NCBI RefSeq assembly: GCF_004358165.1 | Contig: NZ_SMTG01000009.1 | Coordinates: 62,001 to 126,000, forward strand | DNA length: 64,000 nucleotides | Origin: Luteimonas terrae | GTDB taxonomy: Bacteria > Pseudomonadota > Gammaproteobacteria > Xanthomonadales > Xanthomonadaceae | Direction: 5' to 3' | Shown: piece by piece, positions 53,950-62,223 of the stretch | Layout of the letters: each line of letters opens with the position of its first letter | Numbering within the stretch: the stretch's first letter is position 1 | Made by a program: the position numbers and the translations under genes | Notes under the pieces: generated by a model | Seen by the model: the letters and a program-made list of their open reading frames with translations, nothing else | What the model was told of the DNA's origin: nothing | The model's database searches: none

Positions 53950-54192
53950 ATGCAGCGCCTGTTCGCCCTCGGCTTCTTCACGCTCGCGGTCGTCGCGGCG
54001 CTGGCGTATGCCGCCTGCACACTGGCGCGCATGAAGGTGCACTTCGATGCGACCTGCCTGCATCCGCGCGCGCTGCGCGCGGTCTTCGCACGCGCGCATC
54101 GTCGCGCCGTCGGCGGCCAGCGCATCGCCATGACGACGACACTCGTCGCGGCCGCGGGCGCGCTGGCCTGCTGCTGGCCGTTCGCCGACTGA
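53950..54192 (+). CDS. Possible small membrane protein (80 aa)
   Basis: An 80-residue frame with two hydrophobic segments (MQRLFALGFFTLAVVAALAY and, near the end, TTTLVAAAGALACCW) separated by a basic loop. No family is recognised and no clear ribosome site precedes ATG 53950. It begins 18 bp after a hairpin that seems to end the previous transcript, which argues against it. Kept as a weak candidate. Confidence 0.35.
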   Translation: MQRLFALGFFTLAVVAALAYAACTLARMKVHFDATCLHPRALRAVFARAHRRAVGGQRIAMTTTLVAAAGALACCWPFAD

Positions 54193-54289
54193 GCGCAGGT
54201 TTCGCTCCATCGTCGGCTACGGGACTGCCGACGACATCCCCCAACGCCCGGCAGCGAGCCTGCCGGATCATCGAACCACGGACACCGCC

Positions 54290-54895
54290 ATGCCCACGCC
54301 TCCCGCCGACACCCATCTGGTCGACCAGGAACTCGAAGACACGTTCCCGGCCAGCGATCCCCCGTCGATGTCGACGCCGTCCACCGCGACGACGCGCAAC
54401 GCCTCGCCCGAGCTGGACCCCGGAACCGGCTGGATCGATCTCTACCGGGTCGAGCCAGACGGGCGTGACGCCGATGCCGGCGGCCTGCCGTCGATCGCGC
54501 ATCGCGCGGACGCAGGTCCGGTGTGCTTCGGCACTTCGGCCGCACTGGCGCTGCTGCACCATCTCGTCGAGGGCGACGCATCGGCCATGCGCGTCTGCAT
54601 CGTCAGCGCGCGCGTCGCACTGGACCGGATCGACAGTTTCGCCATCGCACCTCCGGCCAGCGAGCCGCGACGGTCAGACGAGAACGCATCGCCGCTCGCG
54701 CAGCGTGGCGAGGCACCGGCGCACCGTCCGGGCCGCCTCCGACCGAGCGCGCTCTCGCCGGCCGACCGCGAAGTGGTGTGGGACCCGGCACACCCCGACG
54801 CCGGCACGCTGAGCATCGTCGCGCGCACGGTATTCGATCTCGACCCGCGGCTGGTTCGCCTCGCACGCGGCGGCGGTGTCGACCCGACCGGCTGA
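54290..54895 (+). CDS. Hypothetical protein with N-terminal LEDTFPASDPPS motif
   Basis: A 201-residue soluble protein. The N-terminus DTHLVDQELEDTFPASDPPSMST matches a motif seen in many tiny proteobacterial proteins (acidic helix, then FPASDPP). The remainder contains GWIDLYRVE ... AGPVCFGTSAALALLHHLVEGDASAMRVCIVSARVALDRID and a C-terminal SPADREVVWDPAHPDAGTLSIVARTVFDLD. The YRVE...CFGTSAALALLHHLV part faintly resembles the RES domain, but the catalytic residues cannot be confirmed and I do not assign it. It is convergent with the LytTR gene, with a 67-bp gap. Confidence 0.6.
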   Translation: MPTPPADTHLVDQELEDTFPASDPPSMSTPSTATTRNASPELDPGTGWIDLYRVEPDGRDADAGGLPSIAHRADAGPVCFGTSAALALLHHLVEGDASAMRVCIVSARVALDRIDSFAIAPPASEPRRSDENASPLAQRGEAPAHRPGRLRPSALSPADREVVWDPAHPDAGTLSIVARTVFDLDPRLVRLARGGGVDPTG

Positions 54896-54962
54896 CGCGT
54901 ACCGGACCGGGCATCGCTACCGCCACGGCAGACAGATGTCCTCGCGCACCGCCTGACGCCGA

Positions 54963-55838
54963 TCACGCAGCGGTCGCGGTACGCAACTGCTCGCGGTGAC
55001 GCCGGCTGCAGGGCACCGCGCTGCCGTCGTCGAAATGCACACGTGCATCGCCGCCGTCGAGCGGTTCGATCGATGCGATACGGGTCACGTTGACCAGATG
55101 GCTGCGATGCACGCGGACGAAGCGCTCGGGATCGAGCCGCGCCTGCAGCTCCGCCAGCGTGCTTCGCAGCGGATAGACCTTGCCGCGTACGTGCAGGTTC
55201 GCGTAGTTGCCCGACGCCTGCACCCGCTCGATGTCGTCGGCTGCCACCAGGAATTCCCGGCCCAGCTTGCGGACCAGGAAGCGTGCCGGTCGTTCGACCG
55301 GTTCGACGGGCGGACTGTCGTCGTCGGGCGCGACCAGCAGCGAGGCCTCGCCCTGCAGGCGGCGCACCAGCAGGCGATAGCCGTGCAGCAGCACCACGAT
55401 GCCGAGAAAGGTGCGCACATCCTTCAGATATTCGTAGACGAACGCGTCTCCGAACACGTAGACCTCGCCGTGCCAGGCGTAGACCAGCTTGCGCATGCCG
55501 ACCATCAGGCCGACATGGAGCATCGACCAGATCACGCTGGCCAGCGCATAGACCGGCAGACGCCGATGCCAGTTGTCCAGGTGCACCGGCCAGCGCGCGG
55601 TGAACCAGACCATCGCCGGCACCAGCAGCAGCAACGCGGCCGCACTGCTGCTCTCCCAGCTCGCGATCTCCCATGCGGCGAAACCCAGGCCCAGGCGCTC
55701 GACGTCCATCCACGTGGTGGTGGTGTTGCCCACGGCGGACAGCAGGCAGGTGATGAGCCAGTAGCCGACCTCGACCGGTCGACGGATCGCGAGATAGCGC
55801 TCTGCACCGGAGCGTGGCGGGACGGGACGATCGGACAT
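54963..55838 (-). CDS. LytTR-type regulator with N-terminal membrane domain
   Basis: A 291-residue protein. Four hydrophobic helices in the N-terminal half (about 27-45, 63-85, 98-120, 145-165) precede a linker and a C-terminal LytTR DNA-binding domain (about 187-288): FLVRKLGREFLVAADDIERVQASGNYANLHVRGKVYPLRSTLAELQARLDPERFVRVHRSHLVNVTRIASIEPLDGGDARVHFDDGSAVPCSRRHR. Membrane-bound LytTR regulators of this kind (without receiver) are common in Xanthomonadaceae, often beside acyltransferase or transporter genes that they may control. It is divergent from the acyltransferase gene with 154 bp between, so direct control of that gene is the simplest guess. Confidence 0.88.
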   Translation of the reverse strand: MSDRPVPPRSGAERYLAIRRPVEVGYWLITCLLSAVGNTTTTWMDVERLGLGFAAWEIASWESSSAAALLLLVPAMVWFTARWPVHLDNWHRRLPVYALASVIWSMLHVGLMVGMRKLVYAWHGEVYVFGDAFVYEYLKDVRTFLGIVVLLHGYRLLVRRLQGEASLLVAPDDDSPPVEPVERPARFLVRKLGREFLVAADDIERVQASGNYANLHVRGKVYPLRSTLAELQARLDPERFVRVHRSHLVNVTRIASIEPLDGGDARVHFDDGSAVPCSRRHREQLRTATAA

Positions 55839-55992
55839 GCCGCGCATTCTAGGCAGCGGGTGCCGGACAACCGGCGCCGTTCGTCCCTGCGTGGCCACGA
55901 TTCGTCCCCGGAACCGCGCCATCAAGCCATCGGTGGCGTGCGGCGGGCGCATCGCAGCGCACCGTGTCGCCTCACCCCGACAGGCCCCCCGC

Positions 55993-57264
55993 ATGGCACG
56001 ACGCCACGATCTCGACACCCTGCGCGTCTTCGCGTTCGCGCTGCTGATCCTCTATCACGTGGGCATGGTCTACGTGGTGGACTGGGACTTCCACATCAAG
56101 AGTCCGACGCTGCTGGTCTGGGCGGAATGGCCGATGGTGCTGGTCAACCGCTGGCGCATGTCGCTGCTGTTCCTGCTCTCGGGGCTCGCGCTGGGACTGG
56201 TGTCGGCGCGCCGCTCGCCGATGCGGCTGATGGTCGTGCGCAGCTGGCGTTTGCTGCTGCCGCTGGCCTTCGGCATCGTCGCGATCGTGCCGGTGCAGGC
56301 CTGGTGCGAGGCGCGGATGCTGGGCACGTTCGACGCAGGCTTCGGCAGCTTTCTCCTGCGTTACCTGCAGCTGCGTCCTTGGCCTGCCGGCACCTTCACC
56401 GGTGCGGCGTACGGCTTCACCTGGAACCATCTCTGGTATCTGCCCTATCTGTGGAGCTACACGATGCTGGTCCTGCTCTTTCTGCCGCTGCTGCGCTGGT
56501 CGGGTGGCGTTCGATTCGCGGACTGGTTGGGCAGCCGTGGGCGTCTGTGGCTGTGGATCGTGCCGCCGCTCTGGATGCTGGCCGCGCTGCTGCTGCTCGC
56601 GCCGCGATTCCCCTCCACGCATGCGCTGGTGGGCGACTGGTTCAACCACGCGCAATACGGTGCGGCGTTCGCGTTCGGCGTGTTCGCATCCGATCGCGCC
56701 GCATTGTGGGCGGCACTGGTGCGGCGACGCTGGGTGTTCACCGTCGCCGCGCTGTCGGGCGCCGGCATCTACATGGGCCTGCGGGTGATCGGACGTCTGC
56801 TCGAGACCGGCGCGATGACAGTCGACTCGCTACCTGCCGGGGTGCCGCTGGAGGCGTGGAAACTGCTGTCGACCTGCGCGCATGCGCTCTACTGGTGGAC
56901 GGCGCTGCTCGCTTTGCTGGCGTGGGCCGCGCACGCCTTGAACCGCCCGTGGCGGGGACTGCGTTACGCCAGCGAGGCGGTGTACCCGTGGTACATCCTG
57001 CACCAGAGCCTGATCGTGCTCGCCGCCTACGTCCTCATCCCGCGCGGGCTCGGCCCGGTCTTGGAGCCCCTGTCGGTTCTCGCGATCACCGTCATCGGCT
57101 GCCTGTTGATCCATGAGTGCCTGATCCGGCGGATCGGCTGGTTGCGGCCGCTGTTCGGTCTGCCGGCGCGCGACTCGTCGGGCGGTCCAGCCGCCGCCCC
57201 GCTCCGCGGTGACGCCTGGCTCACCAGTGCAGCGAGAATGTCGCGTCGTCCTGATCCCGCGTGA
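55993..57264 (+). CDS. Acyltransferase 3 family membrane protein (OpgC-like)
   Basis: A 423-residue polytopic protein of the acyltransferase-3 family with about ten transmembrane helices. It begins RRHDLDTLRVFAFALLILYHVGMVYVVDWDFHI, where the conserved His and the D-x-L-R motif are visible. LWYLPYLWSYTMLVLLFLPLL and the C-terminal EAVYPWYILHQSLIVLAAYVLIP (the WYILHQ motif) are typical of OpgC/MdoC-like succinyl or acyl transferases that decorate glucans or cell-surface molecules. The acceptor is unknown. Its 3' end overlaps the small minus-strand gene at 57221-57493 by 44 bp. Confidence 0.85.
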   Translation: MARRHDLDTLRVFAFALLILYHVGMVYVVDWDFHIKSPTLLVWAEWPMVLVNRWRMSLLFLLSGLALGLVSARRSPMRLMVVRSWRLLLPLAFGIVAIVPVQAWCEARMLGTFDAGFGSFLLRYLQLRPWPAGTFTGAAYGFTWNHLWYLPYLWSYTMLVLLFLPLLRWSGGVRFADWLGSRGRLWLWIVPPLWMLAALLLLAPRFPSTHALVGDWFNHAQYGAAFAFGVFASDRAALWAALVRRRWVFTVAALSGAGIYMGLRVIGRLLETGAMTVDSLPAGVPLEAWKLLSTCAHALYWWTALLALLAWAAHALNRPWRGLRYASEAVYPWYILHQSLIVLAAYVLIPRGLGPVLEPLSVLAITVIGCLLIHECLIRRIGWLRPLFGLPARDSSGGPAAAPLRGDAWLTSAARMSRRPDPA

Positions 57265-57493
57265 GTTCGACCTCGAAGCCGCGGCCCCTGATCGCGGCGA
57301 CGATGCGCTCGCAGTCGGCATCGTCCAGTCCATTGAGCCGGATGCACGTCACCAGCGAGCGTTGGCAGTTGCGCGCTGCCGCCTCGGCCTCGCGCAGCAT
57401 GTCGGCCACGACGAATTCGGCGATGCTGCGTTGCGAGCCGTCGACGAGCGAGCGGGCGTCCTCGGCATTGAAGCCGCGCATCTGTGAGGACAT
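57221..57493 (-). CDS. Small hypothetical protein (90 aa)
   Basis: A 90-residue soluble protein: SSQMRGFNAEDARSLVDGSQRSIAEFVVADMLREAEAAARNCQRSLVTCIRLNGLDDADCERIVAAIRGRGFEVELTRDQDDATFSLHW. The helical first half and the alpha-beta second half (LDDADCERIVAAIRGRGFEVEL) suggest a compact fold, but I recognise no family. GGAGG stands five bases before ATG 57493, supporting translation. It overlaps the acyltransferase stop on the opposite strand. Confidence 0.6.
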   Translation of the reverse strand: MSSQMRGFNAEDARSLVDGSQRSIAEFVVADMLREAEAAARNCQRSLVTCIRLNGLDDADCERIVAAIRGRGFEVELTRDQDDATFSLHW

Positions 57494-57604
57494 GGGCACC
57501 TCCGGTCTTGCTTCGATCTGTGTCGATGCAGATACAGGCGATGGCGCCGGAACAGCGTCAACGCCGCGAGGTCAGCGATGTGCAAGCCGACTGAACGGCG
57601 GCGC

Positions 57605-57967
57605 TCAGCGTCTACGACGTCGCCACCAACCGCCGAGCGCCGAGGCGGCGGCCGCAGGCACCGCCAGCACCAGCGCATAGAGCAGACCGGCCAGGATCAG
57701 GGGTTCGACACCTGCAACGACGGCAACCACCGGAATCTGCGCCAGCAGGACGAGCAGTCCCCACAGCCAGGCACGCGCCGGAAACGCCAACCCCAGCGCG
57801 AGCGACAACAGCAGCGCGCCCGGGTACCACAGCGTCCAGTAGGTGCCCGCATCCCAGGGCTCGCCGCCGCCGATCATCCAGGACGCGAGGCCCCAGTACG
57901 CGAGGCCGCAGACCAGCGAGAGGGCCGCGCCGCGGCCGATACCATGTCGTGTCATCGAGAGCGCCAT
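57605..57967 (-). CDS. Small membrane protein (120 aa), function unknown
   Basis: A 120-residue protein with four hydrophobic segments (about 10-32, 43-63, 65-88, 90-112), with PWDAGTYWTLWYPGALLL in the first loop and a terminal GGWWRRRRR. It has the look of a small uncharacterised inner-membrane protein; no family is certain. ATG 57967 or the internal ATG 57955 could be the start. It lies 65 bp from the end of mnmG, same strand as mnmG and upstream of the 90-aa gene. Confidence 0.6.
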   Translation of the reverse strand: MALSMTRHGIGRGAALSLVCGLAYWGLASWMIGGGEPWDAGTYWTLWYPGALLLSLALGLAFPARAWLWGLLVLLAQIPVVAVVAGVEPLILAGLLYALVLAVPAAAASALGGWWRRRRR

Positions 57968-58032
57968 CGTCCGGAAGGTGCCTCACCAGAGCACAGACCG
58001 GTGAAACGCCGGATGATCGCGCGGTGACCGGC

Positions 58033-59922
58033 TCAGGCCGCGCGCGTGCGTCGGGCGCGCTCGAGATGCACCAGCAGCAGCGAGATCGCCGCCGGTGTCA
58101 TGCCGGGAATGCGCTGGGCCTGGCCGACCGTGAGCGGCCGCACCTGGGTCAGCTTCTGCGCCAGTTCGGCCGACAGTCCGCGGACCTGTGCGTAGTCGAA
58201 GTCCTGCGAGATCGCAGTGGTTTCCTGGCGCTGCTGACGCTCGATCTCCACGCGCTGGCGTTCGAGATAGCCGGAGTACTTGGCTTCGATCTCGACCTGC
58301 TCGGCGACGTCCGCATCGCGCACACCCGGGCCGATGCCCTCGACCTGCATCAGCGACGCGTACCCGAGTTCGGGACGCCGCAGCAGATCGATGCCGTTGC
58401 TCTCGCGGCGCAGCTCGATGCCGAGCGCGTCGACCGCGGCGCGGCCGATCGCGTTCTGCGGCGACGCCCACAGGCCGCGCAGACGCTGGCTTTCCTGTTC
58501 AACCGCTTCGCGCTTGGCGTCGAAGCGCGCCCAGCGCGCATCGTCGACCAGGCCGAGTTCCCGGCCCACCGCGGTCAGGCGCAGGTCCGCATTGTCCTCG
58601 CGCAGCTGCAGCCGGTATTCGGCGCGGCTGGTGAACATGCGGTAGGGCTCTTTCGTGCCGTGGGTGATCAGGTCGTCGACGAGCACGCCGATGTAGGCCT
58701 GGTCGCGACGCGGGCTCCAGCTCTCCAGCCCGCACACTTGGCGCGCGGCATTGACGCCCGCGAGCAGGCCCTGCGCGGCGGCTTCTTCGTAGCCGGTGGT
58801 GCCGTTGATCTGGCCGGCGAAATACAGGCCCGCGACGGCGCGCGTTTCCAGCGTCGCCTTGAGCCCGCGTGGGTCGAAGAAGTCGTACTCGATCGCATAG
58901 CCGGCGCGGGTGATGTGGGCATGCTCGAAGCCGACGATGCTGCGCACGACGTCCAGCTGCACGTCGAACGGCAGCGAGGTCGAGATGCCGTTGGGATAGA
59001 TCTCGGCAACGTCCAGCCCTTCGGGTTCGACGAAGATCTGGTGGCTGTCCTTGTCGGCGAAGCGCACCACCTTGTCCTCGATCGAGGGGCAGTAGCGCGG
59101 GCCGATACCTTCGATCTGCCCGGAGTACATCGGCGAGCGATGCAGCGCGCCGCGGATGATCTCGTGCGTGCGCTCTGTGGTGCGGGTGATCCAGCACGGC
59201 ACCTGACGCGGATGGTCGGCGTGGCTGCCCATGAAGGAGAACACCGGACGCGGATCGTCGCCCGGCTGGATCGTCATCGCCGTGTAGTCGAGCGTGCGGC
59301 CGTCGATGCGCGGCGGCGTACCGGTCTTCAGGCGATCGACCACGAAGGGGCGCTCGCGCAGACGCGCGGCGAGCGTTGCGGCGGGCGGATCGCCCGCACG
59401 GCCGCCGACCGACTGCGCTTCGCCGATGTGGATGCGTCCGGCGAGGAACGTGCCGGCGGTCAGCACCACGGCCGGGGCCTCGAAGCGCAGCCCGGTCTGG
59501 GTGATCGCGCCGCGCACGGCATCGCCTTCGATGACCAGGTCATCGACCGCCGACTGGAAGATCGTCAGGTTCGGCTGCGCCTCGACCGCGCGACGCACGA
59601 AGGCGCGATACAGATTGCGGTCGGCCTGGCAGCGCGTCGCGCGCACGGCCGGGCCCTTGGACGCATTGAGGCGACGCCACTGGATGCCGGCCGCATCGGC
59701 CGCACGCGCCATCACGCCGCCGAGTGCGTCGATCTCGCGCACCAGGTGGCCCTTGCCGATCCCGCCAATCGCCGGGTTGCAGCTCATCACGCCGATGGTC
59801 TCGACGTTGTGGGTCAGCAGCAGGGTGCGGGCGCCGGCGCGTGCGGACGCCAGCGCGGCCTCGGTACCGGCGTGGCCGCCGCCGACGACGATGACGTCGT
59901 AGCTGTGGAAGTCGTTGCGCAT
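58033..59922 (-). CDS. mnmG: tRNA uridine-5-carboxymethylaminomethyl modification enzyme, FAD subunit
   Basis: A 629-residue MnmG (GidA). The N-terminal dinucleotide fold [23 protein letters not shown] binds [27 protein letters not shown] and [11 protein letters not shown] follow. Further signatures are [45 protein letters not shown] and [26 protein letters not shown]. With MnmE it installs the cmnm5 group on U34 of certain tRNAs. Start at ATG 59922; GATAAT at 59934-59929 stands so close to the ATG that a very short or leaderless message is conceivable. Confidence 0.97.
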   Translation of the reverse strand: MRNDFHSYDVIVVGGGHAGTEAALASARAGARTLLLTHNVETIGVMSCNPAIGGIGKGHLVREIDALGGVMARAADAAGIQWRRLNASKGPAVRATRCQADRNLYRAFVRRAVEAQPNLTIFQSAVDDLVIEGDAVRGAITQTGLRFEAPAVVLTAGTFLAGRIHIGEAQSVGGRAGDPPAATLAARLRERPFVVDRLKTGTPPRIDGRTLDYTAMTIQPGDDPRPVFSFMGSHADHPRQVPCWITRTTERTHEIIRGALHRSPMYSGQIEGIGPRYCPSIEDKVVRFADKDSHQIFVEPEGLDVAEIYPNGISTSLPFDVQLDVVRSIVGFEHAHITRAGYAIEYDFFDPRGLKATLETRAVAGLYFAGQINGTTGYEEAAAQGLLAGVNAARQVCGLESWSPRRDQAYIGVLVDDLITHGTKEPYRMFTSRAEYRLQLREDNADLRLTAVGRELGLVDDARWARFDAKREAVEQESQRLRGLWASPQNAIGRAAVDALGIELRRESNGIDLLRRPELGYASLMQVEGIGPGVRDADVAEQVEIEAKYSGYLERQRVEIERQQRQETTAISQDFDYAQVRGLSAELAQKLTQVRPLTVGQAQRIPGMTPAAISLLLVHLERARRTRAA

Positions 59923-59972
59923 GGGCGGATTATCCGCGAGTTCGCGGGCGCGGCGAAGCGCCGGCGCCAAAG

Positions 59973-59988
59973 TTGGCACAGAAGCTGC
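59973..59988 (+). promoter_or_regulatory. Sigma-54 (-24/-12) promoter
   Basis: TTGGCACAGAAGCTGC matches the sigma-54 consensus TTGGCACG-N4-TTGC closely: GG at 59975-59976, GC at 59987-59988, exactly ten bases between. Transcription would start near 60000 on the plus strand. No plus-strand gene begins for more than 1.2 kb, but a strong intrinsic terminator stands 83-121 bases further on. Confidence 0.65.
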
Positions 59989-59999
59989 GTAGGAATTCC

Positions 60000-60121
60000 C
60001 GCACCCGCAGCGGCAAGCGTCTGAAAGGGGGGCGCGGCCGGAGATTGGAACAGGGCTGGCCAAGCACGCTGCGGGGAAGCACGGGGCCGGATGTCGGGGG
60101 ACATCCGGCCCCATCTTTTTT
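60000..60121 (+). ncRNA. Candidate sigma-54-dependent small RNA
   Basis: The segment from the predicted start (about 60000) to the end of the T-tract (60121) would give a transcript of about 122 nt. It has no ribosome site with a plausible open frame, contains several GGA triplets (GGAGATT, TTGGAACAGG) and ends in a perfect 13-bp terminator stem. It lies between mnmG (divergent) and the repetitive lipoprotein gene (stop facing it). No known RNA family is recognised. The promoter and terminator are seen in sequence; the RNA itself is inferred. Confidence 0.55.
60083..60121 (+). terminator. Strong intrinsic terminator
   Basis: GGGGCCGGATGTC (60083-60095), loop GGGG, GACATCCGGCCCC (60100-60112), then ATCTTTTTT. 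It is the only hairpin in the window with a real T-tract and is oriented for plus-strand transcripts, although no plus-strand gene precedes it. Confidence 0.85.
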
Positions 60122-60188
60122 CAGGCTCCGGTCCGGCGCTCGGGGTGCTGCGCGGATCAGGAGCCGACGCCCGGCGGAGGCGGAACAG

Positions 60189-60264
60189 GGGGGATCCGGT
60201 ATTCCCCCGCCGGGTGTCGACAGCCGGTGTGACCTTTTCGTCGGAAACCGACGCATCCGGTCAC
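60189..60264. other. Structured non-coding stretch downstream of the lipoprotein gene
   Basis: Between the terminator and the lipoprotein stop are two further foldable elements: 60189-60208 (GGGGGA/TCCCCC) and a two-part stem 60229-60264 (outer GTGACC/GGTCAC, inner CGTCGG/CCGACG around AAA). They may end the lipoprotein transcript on the minus strand or form part of another RNA. No gene is seen here. Confidence 0.4.
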
Positions 60265-60305
60265 GCGAGGCTGAGAATCTCCCGCCGCCCCGGCCAGCGC
60301 AAGCA

Positions 60306-61085
60306 CTAGATCGGCTCGACTTCCCGGGTTGTGACCGTGGTCCGCCTTTCACCGCGGGCGCTCGGCGCGCGTTCCATCCGCGCCGGCGGCGGGCGGCTCA
60401 CGGGCGTGGCCTGCTGCGGCGGCCGCTGGAATTCCGGACGCGGCGCGGGCGAACCACCGCCGCCGACACGCTCGGGCCGCGGCGGCGGGGTGAAGCCCGG
60501 CCTCGGCTGCGGACGCGACTGGCCCTCGCCGCGTGGCGGACGACCGCCCCAGCCACCGCCGGGACGCCCCGGACGGTCGGCATCGGCGCGGTCGGGGCCA
60601 CCCTGGCCCCAGCCGGGACCCGGGCCCCCGGGACGACCGAAGCCGGGCCGGTCAGGCCGGTCGGGGCGCGATTCGCCGGGCCGGATCGGGCGACCGCCGC
60701 CATACACCGGACGCCCGCCGCTTTCGGGACGGGCATGCTGGTAGTGGTCGCCGGGACGCGGCGGGCGGTGATGCTCCGGTCGCCCCGGATAGACCGGACG
60801 CACGATCACCGGCGGCGGACGGTAGTAGCCGCCGCCGTAGTAGCCGTAGGGGTAGCGGTTCCAGCCGGGATAGCCGCCATAGCGGTAGTAGGGCGAACCG
60901 TAACCGGCACCGCCGTACCAGCCGCTTCCTCGGCCGTAGCCGAGACTGCCGTAGGGCGCGCCGTAATACCTGTACGTCGTGCCGGGCGAACCGTAGTAGT
61001 AGTCGCCGCTGCCGCCGCGGTATCCGTATGTGGTGCAGCCGGCCAGCGTCATGCAGGCCACGAGCAGAACAGCCTTGCGGATCAT
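60306..61085 (-). CDS. Repetitive Gly/Tyr- and Pro/Arg-rich lipoprotein
   Basis: A 259-residue lipoprotein: MIRKAVLLVACMTLAGC has a lipobox with Cys17. The mature protein has two low-complexity parts. Residues about 20-95 are Gly/Tyr-rich (GSPYYRYGGYPGWNRYPYGYYGGGYY); the rest is Pro/Arg/Gly-rich, with repeats of RPGRPGG, RPDRPDRPG and PRPEFQRPP types. It is likely disordered and surface- or periplasm-exposed; no family function is known. ATG 61085 is chosen because it opens the lipoprotein signal. It is divergent from the dehydratase gene (141 bp). Confidence 0.75.
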   Translation of the reverse strand: MIRKAVLLVACMTLAGCTTYGYRGGSGDYYYGSPGTTYRYYGAPYGSLGYGRGSGWYGGAGYGSPYYRYGGYPGWNRYPYGYYGGGYYRPPPVIVRPVYPGRPEHHRPPRPGDHYQHARPESGGRPVYGGGRPIRPGESRPDRPDRPGFGRPGGPGPGWGQGGPDRADADRPGRPGGGWGGRPPRGEGQSRPQPRPGFTPPPRPERVGGGGSPAPRPEFQRPPQQATPVSRPPPARMERAPSARGERRTTVTTREVEPI

Positions 61086-61226
61086 GTCGGTCCACCCCTG
61101 TCGATCTGTCGTCCAGAATCCGCCCGCGGCATTGAATCGGCCCTTAAGCGCCAAGGTCGCGCGCGGGTCGCTTCATCCCGTCGCTGGAGCGATGAATCGC
61201 GACGGTCGCTCCGTTACGCTTGCCCG

Positions 61227-62207
61227 ATGATGGACACGATTTCCCTGCCAGGTCCCGACGATGTGCTCGCGGCAGCGGCACGCATCGCCGGCCACGCGCA
61301 CCTGACCCCGGTGCTGCGCGCGCGCACGCTCGACGATGCGGCCGGCTGCAGTCTGCATTTCAAGGCCGAACACCTGCAGCGCGCGGGCGCATTCAAGTTC
61401 CGCGGCGCGTGCAACGCGGTGTGGTCGCTCGACGGTGCCGCCGCCGCGCGCGGCGTGGTGACCCACTCCTCCGGCAACCATGGCGCCGCGCTGGCGCTGG
61501 CGGCCGCATCCCGGGGCATTGCCTGCCACGTGGTGGCGCCCGAAGGCGCGGTCGCGACCAAGCTCGCGGCGATCGCCGGCTACGGCGCGGTGCTGCACCG
61601 CTGCGCGCCGACGCTGGCCGCGCGCGAGGCCACCTGCGAGGCGCTGCGCGTGCAGACTCGCGCGACGCTGGTGCATCCCTACACCCATCACGACGTGATC
61701 GCCGGCCAGGGCACGGCCGCACTGGAACTGCTGCAGGCCGCCGGTCCGCTCGACGTGCTGGTGGTGCCGGTCGGGGGCGGCGGTCTGGCCGCGGGCACGG
61801 CGCTGGCCATCGCGCAGGCCTCGCCATCGACCCGTCTGGTGCTGGCCGAACCGCAGGGCGCCGACGACACGTCGCGCTCGCTGCAGGCCGGCGCGCGCGT
61901 CGACGATCTCGTGCCGGACACGGTCTGCGACGGCCTGCGCGGCCTGCTGGGCGCGCCGAACTTCGCAATCCTCGATGCGCATCGCAGCAGCGACGGCACG
62001 CCGGTCGAGGTGATCACCGTCGACGATGCCGACACCGTCGCCGCGATGCGCCGGATGGCGGTGCACACCAAGCAGCTGGTCGAACCGTCTTCGGCAATCG
62101 CACTTGCCGCGGTGCTCGCGCATCGCGCCCGGTTCGCAGGCCAGCGCGTGGGCATCGTGCTCAGCGGCGGCAACGTCGATCCCGACCGCCTGCCGTGGCT
62201 GTCGTGA
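61227..62207 (+). CDS. PLP-dependent serine/threonine dehydratase (or serine racemase)
   Basis: A 326-residue fold-type II PLP enzyme. The PLP lysine is Lys57 in AFKFRGACNAV. SSGNHGAALALAAA binds the substrate carboxylate and VPVGGGGLAAGTALA is the phosphate-binding glycine loop. The catalytic domain is complete and there is no C-terminal ACT regulatory domain, so it is of the catabolic dehydratase or racemase type rather than biosynthetic IlvA. The exact substrate (threonine, serine, or racemisation of serine) cannot be decided. Start at ATG 61227 or 61230 (tandem Met). It is followed after 16 bp by the DUF218 gene and probably forms an operon with it. Confidence 0.88.
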   Translation: MMDTISLPGPDDVLAAAARIAGHAHLTPVLRARTLDDAAGCSLHFKAEHLQRAGAFKFRGACNAVWSLDGAAAARGVVTHSSGNHGAALALAAASRGIACHVVAPEGAVATKLAAIAGYGAVLHRCAPTLAAREATCEALRVQTRATLVHPYTHHDVIAGQGTAALELLQAAGPLDVLVVPVGGGGLAAGTALAIAQASPSTRLVLAEPQGADDTSRSLQAGARVDDLVPDTVCDGLRGLLGAPNFAILDAHRSSDGTPVEVITVDDADTVAAMRRMAVHTKQLVEPSSAIALAAVLAHRARFAGQRVGIVLSGGNVDPDRLPWLS

Positions 62208-62223
62208 CCGGAATGCGCCTGCG

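Noticed and set aside
53950..54192. Strong claim for an 80-residue membrane protein
   Set aside because: Kept only as a low-confidence feature because a hairpin precedes it and no ribosome site or family is evident.
59973..61226. Upstream extension of the dehydratase frame across the terminator and the lipoprotein gene
   Set aside because: It crosses a strong terminator and lies antisense to a lipoprotein with a clear signal; the dehydratase starts at 61227.
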